DNA of 64,000 nucleotides from CAYQQQ01 sp964420125 (GTDB lineage: Bacteria > Actinomycetota > Acidimicrobiia > Acidimicrobiales > Microtrichaceae): the NCBI GenBank assembly GCA_964420125.1, contig CAYQQQ010000004.1, positions 62,001 to 126,000 of the forward strand. The letters run 5' to 3'. Position numbers and translations under genes: made by a program. The notes under the pieces were generated by a model. It saw only the letters and a program-made list of their open reading frames with translations. It did not search any database and was not told where the DNA came from. This document shows, piece after piece, positions 39,844 through 48,542 of the stretch (position 1 is the first letter of the stretch; each line of letters opens with the position of its first letter).

Positions 39844-41166
39844 TCACCTCGCCGCAGGCTCCAGGCGGCGATCGTCGAGCTCGACCGCCTGGGTCTGGGA
39901 CCCAGCCTCCCACCGAGGTCGCAGCGCCATCCCGGACCGCCCGTGGTCCGCCGTCACGGCGAGGACCTGGTCCACCCCGATACGACCGGCCTCGAAGCCC
40001 ACGGCGGAACCCGCCATGTACAGCCGCCAGATCCGAGCGCGGGGACCACCCACCAGCTCCACCGCACGACGCCACCGGGACTCGAGGTTCGCGACCCATC
40101 GCCGTAGCGTCAGCGCGTAGTGCTCCCTCAGGCTCTCCATGTGGCGGGCCTCGAATCCGGCGAGCTGCATGGCCGAGACCACGCTGCCGACCTCGTGCAG
40201 CTCTCCGTCGGGGAACACGTAGCGGTTGACGAAGCTGTTGCGGTCGAGGGCTGCGGGCACTCCGGCAGGCCGGCTGATGGCATGGTTGAGCAGGCGACCG
40301 CCCGGGGCGAGCAGGCTGTGGAGGCGATCGAAGTACTCCGCGAGCTGTGACAGCCCGACGTGCTCGAACATGCCGACCGAGCTGATGGCGTCGAACGGCC
40401 CGTCGTCGATCTCCCGGTAGTCCTGCACCCTGACCTCCACCAGAGCGGAGAGGCCCTGGTGCTCGATCGACTCTCGGGCCCACCGGGCCTGCTCACGCGA
40501 GAGGGTGACACCCACCACGCGTGCGCCGTGGCAGCGGGCCGCGTGCACGGCGAGCGAGCCCCACCCGCAGCCCACGTCCAGCAGGCGGCTCCCTGCATCG
40601 ATGTCGAGCTTCCGGCAGACCAGCTCGAGCTTCGCCCGCTGCGCGTCCTCCAGACTCGCGTCCCGGCGATCGAACACGGCGCAGGAGTAGGTCATGGAGG
40701 GTCCCAGCACGAGCTCGTAGAACTCGTTGGAGACGTCGTAGTGGTGCGAGATGCTGGCGGCGTCACGGCCCTTGCTGTGGCGACGGCCGCGGAGGCGGGC
40801 CTCCTCGGCGGGCGGCGGCAACGGACGCAGGTCGCGCACGCCGAGGGCACGCACGGCGGACACCCACTCCCTGGGGTGCAGACCGGGCCGGGGAAGGCGA
40901 TCCCGCAGGTCGAACAGGGCGTAGATGTCACCCTCGATGTCGATGTCACCGGCGACGTAGGCCCTGGCGAACCCCAGCTCTCCGGGTCGCGCCACGATCC
41001 TGCGGAGGGCGTCGGGGGATCGAACGGTCACCGTCGCCGGAGGGGCGGGGGGTCCGATCCTGGTGCCGTCCCAGAACTCGACGGCGACCGGCAGGTCGTC
41101 GCCCAACAACGACCGGACGAGGTCGGACAGCGGGGAACGGCGGACCGAGTCATGAGCGGGCTGCAT
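39844..41166 (-). CDS. cyclopropane-fatty-acyl-phospholipid synthase-like methyltransferase
   Basis: A 440-residue protein of the CFA/mycolic cyclopropane synthase family, which uses SAM to modify double bonds of phospholipid acyl chains. A non-catalytic N-terminal domain (about 1-130) precedes ISHHYDVSNEFYELVLG, a family hallmark, and the SAM-binding LLDVGCGWGSLAVHAA. SSVGMFEHVG and a C-terminal RRWVANLE block match the bicarbonate/acyl region. AGGAGGAG precedes the ATG. Beside plsC it suggests a small lipid-building group. Methylation instead of cyclopropanation (UfaA1/BfaA-like) cannot be excluded. Confidence 0.88.
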   Translation of the reverse strand: MQPAHDSVRRSPLSDLVRSLLGDDLPVAVEFWDGTRIGPPAPPATVTVRSPDALRRIVARPGELGFARAYVAGDIDIEGDIYALFDLRDRLPRPGLHPREWVSAVRALGVRDLRPLPPPAEEARLRGRRHSKGRDAASISHHYDVSNEFYELVLGPSMTYSCAVFDRRDASLEDAQRAKLELVCRKLDIDAGSRLLDVGCGWGSLAVHAARCHGARVVGVTLSREQARWARESIEHQGLSALVEVRVQDYREIDDGPFDAISSVGMFEHVGLSQLAEYFDRLHSLLAPGGRLLNHAISRPAGVPAALDRNSFVNRYVFPDGELHEVGSVVSAMQLAGFEARHMESLREHYALTLRRWVANLESRWRRAVELVGGPRARIWRLYMAGSAVGFEAGRIGVDQVLAVTADHGRSGMALRPRWEAGSQTQAVELDDRRLEPAAR

Positions 41167-41287
41167 GGGCTCCTCCTCTCGAGGCCCCCGAAACGCACCG
41201 CTCCTCCATTCTTACCAGCGCTCAGCTCGGATCGGGCGCGCAGCTCGATCTGAATGACCCTCCCTGCGGGAAGCGGCCGCTGCGAGC

Positions 41288-42430
41288 TCAGGACCTGGGC
41301 GTGTCCACCGGCCGGTCGGTGCGCACGCCCAGGAGCGCCGCGGCCTGCGACACCCCGACGCCGCGCGACGCGGCGCGATCCACCGCCTGCACCGCCTCGA
41401 CGGTGTCGAGGTCGTCGTCGAGAGCGGCACGGACCTCGTCGAGCGCCGCAGATCCCTCGCCTGCGGCCACCCAGCGCTGCAGGCGCTCCGAGGCGGCCGG
41501 CATCAGCTCTCCATGCCACTCCCAGGAGTCCCGGTAGTGATGGCCGATGCAGGCCAGCCGGATGGCCCGAGCGTCCCAGAGCATGGCCAGGTCGGACACG
41601 AAGACCAGGTTGCCCAGCGACTTCGACATCTTCTCGCCGTCCATGCGGACCATCGCCTGGTGCATCCAGTGGCGGACGAACCGCTCACCCGTGGCCGCCT
41701 CGGACTGGGCGGCCTCGCACTCGTGGTGGGGGAAGATGAGGTCCGACCCACCACCGTGGAGGTCGATCGTGGTGCCGAGCTCTCTCAGCGCCAGCGCGGA
41801 GCACTCGATGTGCCATCCCGGGCGACCGGGCCCCCACAGCGAGTCCCATGCCGGCTCGTCATCCGCGGACGGCTGCCAGAGCACGAAGTCGAGCGGGTCT
41901 CGCTTGTGGGGGTCGTCGATGTTGCCCCCGCGTTCGGCGGCGAAGTCGATCATGACCTCTCGGCTGTACCCGCTCACCTGCCCGAAGGCCGGGAACCGGG
42001 CCACCTCGAAGTACACGCTGCCGCCGGCCTCGTAGGCGAAGCCTCGGTCCAGCACCATGCCGATGAAGCCCCGGATGTCGGGGATCGCCGAGGTCGCCCG
42101 GGGTTCGGACCACACGGGCAGCATCTCGAGGCGGGCCATGTCGGCATCGAAGCGGGCGAGCTCGACGGCGGCCAGATCGAGGTAGTGCACCCCCAGCTCA
42201 CGAGCCTTCGGCAGGATGGAGTCGTCCACGTCGGTGACGTTGCGCACGCATCGGGGTTCGTGCCCCAGGTCCAGCAGCCTGCGCTGGAGCACGTCGTAGG
42301 TGAGGTAGGTGGCGGCGTGGCCGAGGTGGGTCGAGTCGTAGGGGGTGATGCCGCAGGTGTACATGGTCACCACGCGGTCGGCCGGCTCGAAGGGCACGAC
42401 CTGGCGACGGGCGGTGTCGTAGAGCTGCAT
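41288..42430 (-). CDS. mshC: cysteine:GlcN-inositol ligase MshC (CysRS-like)
   Basis: A 380-residue class I ligase with HLGHA (HIGH) and KMSKS motifs but without the CysRS anticodon-binding domain. The start CGITPYDSTHLGHAATYLTYD is described by position (about 26-46); T-P-Y-D and the ATYL run are MshC-type rather than the CysRS CGPTVYD form. Zinc ligands lie in the leading CG, in HIEC and in HHEC. MshC joins cysteine to glucosaminyl-inositol in mycothiol synthesis. The later HHECEAAQSEAATG region looks more like CysRS, so it is somewhat mixed. A TAGCCT box eight bases before the ATG suggests a leaderless message. Confidence 0.85.
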   Translation of the reverse strand: MQLYDTARRQVVPFEPADRVVTMYTCGITPYDSTHLGHAATYLTYDVLQRRLLDLGHEPRCVRNVTDVDDSILPKARELGVHYLDLAAVELARFDADMARLEMLPVWSEPRATSAIPDIRGFIGMVLDRGFAYEAGGSVYFEVARFPAFGQVSGYSREVMIDFAAERGGNIDDPHKRDPLDFVLWQPSADDEPAWDSLWGPGRPGWHIECSALALRELGTTIDLHGGGSDLIFPHHECEAAQSEAATGERFVRHWMHQAMVRMDGEKMSKSLGNLVFVSDLAMLWDARAIRLACIGHHYRDSWEWHGELMPAASERLQRWVAAGEGSAALDEVRAALDDDLDTVEAVQAVDRAASRGVGVSQAAALLGVRTDRPVDTPRS

Positions 42431-42438
42431 CGCCGGGC

Positions 42439-42444
42439 AGGCTA
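42439..42444 (-). promoter_or_regulatory. TANNNT -10 box, mshC promoter
   Basis: Minus-strand TAGCCT with eight bases to the mshC ATG, in the 52-base gap after npdG. Confidence 0.5.
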
Positions 42445-42482
42445 GCGGTGGCCCGACACCACCTCGGCGCGCGGTGGCGGCG

Positions 42483-43142
42483 CTACTGCGGCAGGCCGGT
42501 GAAGCGGATCGCCACGCGGGTCTTGTACTTGACGTTCACCTGCAGCAGCACCGCGGCGAAGGCTTCGATGGGCGCGGCGTTGGACAGCTCGCCGGCATCG
42601 ACGCCCCGCAGGTCGGGGATCTTCGAGACGATCTCCAGGGTGATCTCGGTCGCCTTCGGGTGATCGGAGCACACGAGCACGTCGGACTCCACGGGGTGTG
42701 CCAGATCACCCAGCTCCTTGGCCGGCACGTGGTGGAAGGTCGCCGACACCAGGGACCTCGGCACGGCCGCCTGCACCGAGGCCGCCACCGAGCCACGTGG
42801 CGGCACGAGCGGCTGGAACTCGTGGCCGACCTTGGCCAGCGCGTTGGCCATGGAGATCACCACCTTCCCCCGCAGCTCGCGGGAGCACTCCGAGGCCGTC
42901 GACGCTGCAGCATCCCAGGGGGTGGCGATCACGACCACCTCCGAGGCTGCGCAGGCGTCGTAGTTGTTGCCCGAGTCGATGGCCAGCTCCTTGTCGGGCC
43001 AGCGCTCGAGGATCCGATCACGAGCCTCCATCGCCCGGTACTTCGAGCGTGAGCCGATCACCACCTCGAAGCCGACAGACGCGAGACGAGCCGCCAGACC
43101 GCTGCCGGCAGGACCTGTTGCACCCAACACACCGATCTTCAT
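42483..43142 (-). CDS. npdG: NADPH-dependent F420 reductase
   Basis: A 219-residue Rossmann protein of the NpdG/Fno family, which transfers hydride between NADP(H) and coenzyme F420. GATGPAGSGLAARLASVG is the dinucleotide loop, followed by the GSRSKY NADP-phosphate contact, IATPWDA, and the C-terminal ELSNAAPIEAFAAVLLQVN motif. The ATG at 43142 has GGGGTG directly upstream; a GTG three bases earlier is the alternative. It indicates that the organism uses F420. No F420 biosynthesis genes are in this window. Confidence 0.88.
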   Translation of the reverse strand: MKIGVLGATGPAGSGLAARLASVGFEVVIGSRSKYRAMEARDRILERWPDKELAIDSGNNYDACAASEVVVIATPWDAAASTASECSRELRGKVVISMANALAKVGHEFQPLVPPRGSVAASVQAAVPRSLVSATFHHVPAKELGDLAHPVESDVLVCSDHPKATEITLEIVSKIPDLRGVDAGELSNAAPIEAFAAVLLQVNVKYKTRVAIRFTGLPQ

Positions 43143-43233
43143 CACCCCACTGTGCTACCGGTCGGTAACTTCCTGCAACCACCCCCCGGAAATGTCGGGC
43201 ACGAATGTTCACCACGAGCAGCGGTGGAATGAC

Positions 43234-43239
43234 TACGCT
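43234..43239 (+). promoter_or_regulatory. TANNNT -10 box before the orphan gene at 43248
   Basis: TACGCT with eight bases to the ATG at 43248, leaderless spacing. It lies in the 105-base divergent gap with npdG. Confidence 0.45.
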
Positions 43240-43247
43240 CTGCATCC

Positions 43248-43907
43248 ATGGGGGACGCCACAGCGGTCGCGGACACCCTGGCCACCCACGGCACGACGTT
43301 GCGCCGCCTCCTCGTCGAGGCGGGCTACCGCCACGCGACCGATGCCGTCGCTGCCCACGCTCGGTACCTCCACCCCGAGACCGTGGCCCAGGCAGGCCGC
43401 CGGGCGGTGCTCCCGACCGCGCGCAGCAGCGCCCGTCGTGGGCGCATCGATCTCACCGCCGACGGGCGGCGGATCATGCTCGACGACCAACGCACGAGCA
43501 CCTGGCTGTTCCTCCGAGCCGCCGGCCTGCCCCACGGCGGAGAGCTCCGGGTTCGCCACGCCTGGACCGATGCCGAGAACCCCGACCTGCACACCGCGCT
43601 GTGGAACCTCCACGGTGTGCCCGCCGTGCTGCTGGATGCCCTCCAGGGCAGCGAGTGGGACCGGACCGTCGAGGCGCTGCGCTACCGGGCCTGGGAGCTC
43701 TACGGCCGCCGACCCAAGGGCGAGCCGAAGCCGACCCGGCCGAAGGGCTACAAGCGCCTCCACTTCGTCGACCCCCTGCCGTCGGTCGACGACTTGGAGG
43801 GCCGTCTCCGCGCCGCGCTGCAGTCGTCCTCACGCACCCTGGTGGCGGACGCCGTGCGCCAGCTCGGATGGTGCTTCAGCGACTTCCGCCCCGATCCGGC
43901 GGTGTGA
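43248..43907 (+). CDS. hypothetical protein
   Basis: A 219-residue soluble protein that I do not recognise. It is rich in Arg and Ala, with no signal peptide, membrane segment or obvious catalytic motif; a RRGRIDLTADGRRIMLDDQ stretch (about 61-79) and a basic KGEPKPTRPKGYKRL stretch (about 157-171) stand out, the latter possibly for nucleic-acid contact. Codon use matches its neighbours. A TACGCT box at leaderless distance supports it being expressed. Its last 32 bases overlap, tail to tail, the end of the PIG-L gene on the other strand. Confidence 0.65.
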   Translation: MGDATAVADTLATHGTTLRRLLVEAGYRHATDAVAAHARYLHPETVAQAGRRAVLPTARSSARRGRIDLTADGRRIMLDDQRTSTWLFLRAAGLPHGGELRVRHAWTDAENPDLHTALWNLHGVPAVLLDALQGSEWDRTVEALRYRAWELYGRRPKGEPKPTRPKGYKRLHFVDPLPSVDDLEGRLRAALQSSSRTLVADAVRQLGWCFSDFRPDPAV

Positions 43908-44628
43908 ACGGCCACCACACACGTTCGGGCCTGCCGGACTCGCGGTCGTGGCGCTGGGCGTCGCGGAAGAAGTCGTCCATCTGGCTCGGGTAGCACCGGG
44001 CCACGAGTCGCTGGGTGGCCTCGCCGATCGGGCCGGACACGTCCTCGGGTCCCAGCTCGAGACCCAGGTCGCCGAGCTCCTGCGCCATGGCGTCCTCGTC
44101 GAGGTAGCTGGCGTAGGGCCGGTCCTCGTAGAACCCGACCCCCGTCATGCCCCCCTGCACCAGCTCGGCGGCCGCCCTGGCAACGATGCGGTGGTCCAGG
44201 TGGCGCCCCAGGCCTGCGGGCACCCACATCTCCCCCGCCTCCCGTCGCCATCGCTCGAGGAGATCGCGGATCGGCCGGAACAGCGGCTCCTCGACGGGAT
44301 CGGCATCCCCGCGGAACCACGACGAGTCGAGATCACCGGTGCGCAGGATCACCTCCTCGAAGGCCTCGCTGCGCACCCGATACCCGAAGCGACGGGCGGC
44401 CACCGCCTCCTCCGCCCGCCGCCACGCCGTCACCAGCGGTGCACGACGCCGCGTGGGATGCAGCCGGGTGCTCCAGTTGGTGCGCCCGAACACCACCCGC
44501 ACCTGCACCGGGCGGGACGACAGGAGACCGTCACGAAGGCTCTGGCCGAGCGACAGCGGCACGTCGTCGAAGTGCGGCGAGACCACCAGCACCGAGCTCC
44601 CCGCGCTGGGAGCGTCGCGGGTGCTCAT
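43876..44628 (-). CDS. PIG-L family N-acetylglucosaminyl deacetylase-like protein
   Basis: 250 residues of the LmbE/PIG-L fold. The zinc/catalytic motif appears as SPHFDDVPLSLG (P-H-x-D-D, near residue 18), and a later GRHLDHRIVA carries the second histidine site. Family members remove acetyl groups from N-acetylglucosaminyl compounds, including MshB in mycothiol synthesis. The final E of the usual AHPDDE is absent, so MshB identity is not claimed. The ATG overlaps the kinase-like gene stop as ATGA. It is the last gene of the CNNM-kinase operon. Confidence 0.8.
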   Translation of the reverse strand: MSTRDAPSAGSSVLVVSPHFDDVPLSLGQSLRDGLLSSRPVQVRVVFGRTNWSTRLHPTRRRAPLVTAWRRAEEAVAARRFGYRVRSEAFEEVILRTGDLDSSWFRGDADPVEEPLFRPIRDLLERWRREAGEMWVPAGLGRHLDHRIVARAAAELVQGGMTGVGFYEDRPYASYLDEDAMAQELGDLGLELGPEDVSGPIGEATQRLVARCYPSQMDDFFRDAQRHDRESGRPERVWWPFTPPDRGGSR

Positions 44629-46037
44629 GTCGCGGCGTCGTCGGGGTACCAGTACCCGGGACGGGCGACGGCCAGCTTGTCGCGCACCGACTGGCGCACC
44701 AATCGGTGCAGCTCGGCGTGGTCCACCGGGAGCTCATCGGCGCGGATCGCCTCGACGAGCTCCCGGTCGCCGTCGACGCCGAGCGCCCTCAACCGATCGT
44801 GGTGACGGGACTCGAGCAGCGGTCCGAGCCGGATCTCCCGCGACACCAGGTCCACCACGTTGGTGGCGACCCGCAGGTGGAATGCGCCCGAGCCCTCCAG
44901 CTGGCCCCGGAGCTCCGTGAGGTGCTCGGCGACCGCCTCGAGGAGCTCCGGGGACGTCGGGCGGTCGTGGGGGCCCCGACCGGGCACGGGCTCGGGGAGC
45001 GCGGGTGGCTCCTCGTCGCTCGGACCGTCGATGATGGCCAGCAGATCCTCCTCGCACTCGGCCGCCCTCCGGCCGATGGCGGCGAGCTCCACGCTGCGGT
45101 GGAGGCCGCGCAGATGGGTGCTGGCCTGCAGCACGCAGATGAGTCCCCACCGAAGGGTTCCGTAGGCCTCCCACCAGTCGACCTCCTCGGGGGTGGGCGG
45201 CACGCCGCCTCCCTCGGCGTAGCCGGCGAGGAGCTCCTCCAGGGTGCCCACTCCACCGGCGCGCAGCGGCGAGCCGAAGCGCCACGCCCGGGAGCAGAAC
45301 CACCCGAGGTCCTCCGCACCGCTTCCGAGGTGCGACAGCTCCCAGTCGAGCACCGCGGTCACCCCGTCCGGGTCCACCAGCAGGTTGCCCATGCGGAAGT
45401 CGCCGTGCACCACGACCTCGGCACCGGTGTGGGGACGGTGCTCCTCCAGCCACCGCAGGCCCAGCTCGAAGGCCGGGTGGGGCTCGTCGAGGAGCTCCGA
45501 GAGCATGCGCATCTGCTCGAGCTGATCACCCGATGGCAGCTCGGCCGCATCTGCAGGGATCCTGTGCACCGCTGCGAGGATCCGCCCGGCCTCTCGTGCG
45601 AGAAGCGGGCGGACGCCGTCGTAGCTGGCGTCCTCGAGGATCCTGCGGGCGAGGCTCTCGCCCGGCAGGTGCTCGAGCACCACCCATCCCCGACCCGACT
45701 CCCCACCGCTGGCCAGCACCTCTGCCACGGGTACCGCTTCGACAGCAGCGGCCTCCAGGAGGGACACCTGGGCCGACATCGGCAGCGACGCTCCCACCGA
45801 TCCCGGTCGCTCCTGCTGCACGATCACCGGGGTGGTCGCGCCGTCGGAGCGGAGCAGCTGCGCCAACCAGGTGAGGCGCGACGCGCCACCCGAGAGCCGC
45901 CGCACCTCACCCACCGTGGGACCGGCGGAACCACGCGCCGATCCACCAGTCGGCGACTCGGCCTCCCGGCACCTCTGCAGCGCGGCGAGGATGTCGTCGT
46001 CCAACACCGCCGTCGCGCCGGAGCGCTTCGCCATCAC
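44625..46037 (-). CDS. APH-type kinase-like protein fused to a DUF6285-like domain
   Basis: 470 residues. The first about 335 form an aminoglycoside-phosphotransferase/ACAD10-like fold: VVVHGDFRMGNLL is the catalytic loop (H-G-D-x4-N) and VLDWELSHLG the metal-binding Asp segment. After a Pro/Glu linker, about 100 residues (beginning near RPTSPELLEAVAEHL) resemble DUF6285, normally a separate small protein next to such kinases and acyl-CoA dehydrogenases; I name that domain from memory. It is probably a fatty-acid or hydroxyacid-CoA related kinase rather than drug resistance. It sits between CNNM-type and PIG-L genes, coupled to the latter by ATGA. Confidence 0.8.
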   Translation of the reverse strand: MMAKRSGATAVLDDDILAALQRCREAESPTGGSARGSAGPTVGEVRRLSGGASRLTWLAQLLRSDGATTPVIVQQERPGSVGASLPMSAQVSLLEAAAVEAVPVAEVLASGGESGRGWVVLEHLPGESLARRILEDASYDGVRPLLAREAGRILAAVHRIPADAAELPSGDQLEQMRMLSELLDEPHPAFELGLRWLEEHRPHTGAEVVVHGDFRMGNLLVDPDGVTAVLDWELSHLGSGAEDLGWFCSRAWRFGSPLRAGGVGTLEELLAGYAEGGGVPPTPEEVDWWEAYGTLRWGLICVLQASTHLRGLHRSVELAAIGRRAAECEEDLLAIIDGPSDEEPPALPEPVPGRGPHDRPTSPELLEAVAEHLTELRGQLEGSGAFHLRVATNVVDLVSREIRLGPLLESRHHDRLRALGVDGDRELVEAIRADELPVDHAELHRLVRQSVRDKLAVARPGYWYPDDAAT

Positions 46038-46055
46038 GGTCCCACCTGGTTCGAC

Positions 46056-47123
46056 TCAGTCCGCACGTCGCCACCTCCTGGAGCGCTCCATCTTGTCCGA
46101 CTCGTCGGCGATGTCCCCGACGATCGCCTCGAGCAGGTCCTCCAGGGTGACCAGGCCGAGCACGGCCGATCCTTCGGTGACCACGGCCACGTGGCGGCGG
46201 GCCCGACGCATCCTCGGCAGCACGTCGGGCAGCAGCTCGTCGGGGCGGACCTTGAGCGCGGTGCGCACCAACCCGGCGGGAAGCGGCGCAGCGGGAGCGT
46301 CGGCGTTGCGGAGCAGGTCCTTGACGTGCAGGAACCCGACGACCTCGCCGTTGACCGGGCTGGTGACCAGCACCCGGCTGTGACCGCTGCGATGCACCAG
46401 CTCCTCCGCCTCGCCCAGCGTCGCCGAGGACGGCACGGTGACCAGCCGGTCACGTGGGGTCATGACCTCACCGATGGCCACGGTGAGGAAGCCGAGGGCA
46501 CCGGTGAGCAGCAGGTGCTCCTCGTGCTCCAGCTCCCCCCCCGCAGCCGACTCCTCGAGCATCGCGGCGATCTCCATGGCGGTGTGGCTCTGGGAGAGCT
46601 CGTCCGCCGGTTCGACCCGGAGCAGCTTGGTGCCCCAGTTGCCGAGCTGGTTGAGCACCGCCACCACCGGAGTGAGCAGGAGGGTGATCCCGCGGTTCAT
46701 CGGTGCCAGCAGCACCACGGTCCGCTCCGGCTCGGACAAGGCCAACGACTTGGGGACCATCTCGCCCAGCACCATGTGCAGGAACGACACCACCAGCAAC
46801 CCCACGGCGACGCCCAGGGCCCGTGACACCCCCTCGGGCAGCGCGGTACCGCCCAGGAGCTCCTCCAGCGCCCCGCCCACGACCGGCTCCACGAGCAAGC
46901 CGAGCAGGAGCGACATCACGGTGATGCCGAGCTGGCAGGCGGCGAGCTGCAGGTTGAGCCTGCGCATCCCCGCCAGGGCCGACGCCGCGCCGAATCGACC
47001 TTCCTCGGCCCACGCCTCGATCCGGCCTCGGCGGGCGGCCAGCAACGAGAACTCGACCGCCACGAAGAACCCGTTCGCCAGCACCAGGAGCAGCGCGACC
47101 AGGACCAGCGCGGGGATGCTCAT
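46056..47123 (-). CDS. CNNM/CorC-family transport-associated membrane protein (second of two)
   Basis: A 355-residue protein: an N-terminal DUF21/CNNM membrane domain (about 1-190) with ANGFFVAVEFSLL, GLLVEPVVGG and VPKSLAL, then two CBS domains (GEVMTPRDRLVTVP and DVLPRMRRARRHVAVV), ending GDIADESDKMERSRR. It lacks the C-terminal CorC/HlyC transporter-associated domain that its neighbour has. The family is linked to Mg2+/Co2+ homeostasis. The ATG overlaps the stop of its paralogue (TGATG), so the pair is made together, perhaps as a heterodimer. Confidence 0.88.
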   Translation of the reverse strand: MSIPALVLVALLLVLANGFFVAVEFSLLAARRGRIEAWAEEGRFGAASALAGMRRLNLQLAACQLGITVMSLLLGLLVEPVVGGALEELLGGTALPEGVSRALGVAVGLLVVSFLHMVLGEMVPKSLALSEPERTVVLLAPMNRGITLLLTPVVAVLNQLGNWGTKLLRVEPADELSQSHTAMEIAAMLEESAAGGELEHEEHLLLTGALGFLTVAIGEVMTPRDRLVTVPSSATLGEAEELVHRSGHSRVLVTSPVNGEVVGFLHVKDLLRNADAPAAPLPAGLVRTALKVRPDELLPDVLPRMRRARRHVAVVTEGSAVLGLVTLEDLLEAIVGDIADESDKMERSRRWRRAD

Positions 47124-48442
47124 CAGCCCACGCTCCCGTCGATGCCCTCCGGCGGCGGTGCCACCACGCGCAGCGATGCGATGCGATGGCCGTCCATCTC
47201 GCTCACCTGGAACTGCCAGCCATCGTGATCGAAGGTGTCGCCGACGTCGGGCACTCGTCCGAGGCGATCCAGGGCGAAGCCGGCCAACGTCTCGAACTCC
47301 CCCACGGGCATGGCGAACCCGCACGCCTCCACCACCTCGTCGTGGTGCAGCCGACCGGACAGCACGTGGGCGCCGCGCCAGGCCCGCACCGCCGGGAGGG
47401 CGGAGTCGGGATCGTGCTCGTCGGCGATGTCGCCCACGATCTCCTCGACCAGGTCCTCGAGGGTGATGATGCCGGCGGTGCCGCCGTACTCGTCCAGCAC
47501 GACGGCGAGGTGCGCGGCGCTCTGCTGGAGCTCCACCATGAGGTCGTCGAGCGGCTTGGACTCCGGCACCATCGCCACCGGGCGGACCAACGCCGTGAGC
47601 GCTGCGGTGGACCGCTCGGATCGCGGCAGGCCCAGCACCTCCTTCACGTGCACGACCCCGACGATGCGATCGAGGTCTCCGGCGTGCACCGGGAAGCGGG
47701 ACAGACCGGTGTCCGCCGAGCGAGCCAGCAGGTCGGCGACGCTGCTGTCGAGCTCCAGAGCCTCGACCGACACCCTCGGGGTGAGGGCATCGGCTGCGGT
47801 CTTCTCACCGAAGCGGAACGTGCGTTGCAGCAGCTCCGCCGCCTGCGGCCGCAGCGTCCCTCCCTCACGGCTGGCATGGACCAGGCGTCGCAGCTCCTCG
47901 CGGCTGCGAACGCTCGAGAGCTCCTCGGTCGGCTCCACGCCGACCAACCGCAGCAGCGCGTTGGCCGCGGAGTTGCTCACGGAGATGAAGGGGCGCAGGA
48001 CGGCCACGAACCCGTTGAAGGGCACTGCCAGGCGCATCGACGTCTCCAGGGGACGCGCCACGGCCACCGACTTCGGCACCAGCTCGCCGACGACCATCTG
48101 CACCACCGTGGTCACGGCGATGGCGATCACCACCGACACCCCGAGCGCGGACTCCTCGGCCACCGCTCGGCCGACCAGGGGCTCGATCGCCACCGCCACC
48201 ACCGGCTCCGCCAGGATGCCCAGCGCGAGGCTGGCGATGGTGATCCCCAGCTGTGCTCCGGAGAGGTTGAACGACAGCCGGCGAAGCAGGCCCAGTGCGG
48301 TGCGCGCCCGACGCGACCCCTCCGCGGCGCGGAGCTCCAAGCCGGTGCGGTCGACCGCCACCAGGGCGAACTCCACGGCCACGAAGAAGGCGTTGGCCAG
48401 GATCAGCAGGATGACGGCCGTCAGGCCGAGGGCCAGGTTCAC
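47123..48442 (-). CDS. CNNM/CorC-family protein with CBS pair and CorC_HlyC domain
   Basis: A 439-residue protein: CNNM membrane domain (ANAFFVAVEFALVAVD, LGILAEPVVAV, GELVPKSVAVA), a CBS pair around TPRVSVEALELDSS and VVHVKEVLG, YGGTAGIITLEDLVEEIVGDI, then a CorC_HlyC domain (about 355-430). It is the full-length partner of the shorter paralogue downstream. The GTG at 48442 begins right at the first membrane segment; the frame continues upstream only as a shadow of MarR and the exporter. Homologues affect Mg2+ export, but direct transport is debated. Confidence 0.9.
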   Translation of the reverse strand: MNLALGLTAVILLILANAFFVAVEFALVAVDRTGLELRAAEGSRRARTALGLLRRLSFNLSGAQLGITIASLALGILAEPVVAVAIEPLVGRAVAEESALGVSVVIAIAVTTVVQMVVGELVPKSVAVARPLETSMRLAVPFNGFVAVLRPFISVSNSAANALLRLVGVEPTEELSSVRSREELRRLVHASREGGTLRPQAAELLQRTFRFGEKTAADALTPRVSVEALELDSSVADLLARSADTGLSRFPVHAGDLDRIVGVVHVKEVLGLPRSERSTAALTALVRPVAMVPESKPLDDLMVELQQSAAHLAVVLDEYGGTAGIITLEDLVEEIVGDIADEHDPDSALPAVRAWRGAHVLSGRLHHDEVVEACGFAMPVGEFETLAGFALDRLGRVPDVGDTFDHDGWQFQVSEMDGHRIASLRVVAPPPEGIDGSVG

Positions 48443-48530
48443 CAGGTGGGCCGCACGTCGAACGGCTGCACCGCGGGCGGCGATGTGCTGTCGGAGGTGC
48501 CCGGCACGAGACCACCCTACCGGGCGTGGG

Positions 48531-48536
48531 TAGGCT
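48531..48536 (+). promoter_or_regulatory. TANNNT -10 box before the MarR gene
   Basis: TAGGCT, six bases before the GTG at 48543, leaderless spacing. It lies in the 100-base divergent gap with the CNNM genes and probably drives MarR plus the exporter. Confidence 0.5.
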
Positions 48537-48542
48537 CGTCGC

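Noticed and set aside
44625..46037. Antibiotic resistance by aminoglycoside phosphotransferase
   Set aside because: The kinase-like fold is ACAD10-like with a DUF6285-like C-terminus and sits in a metabolic operon; no resistance-gene signature is present.
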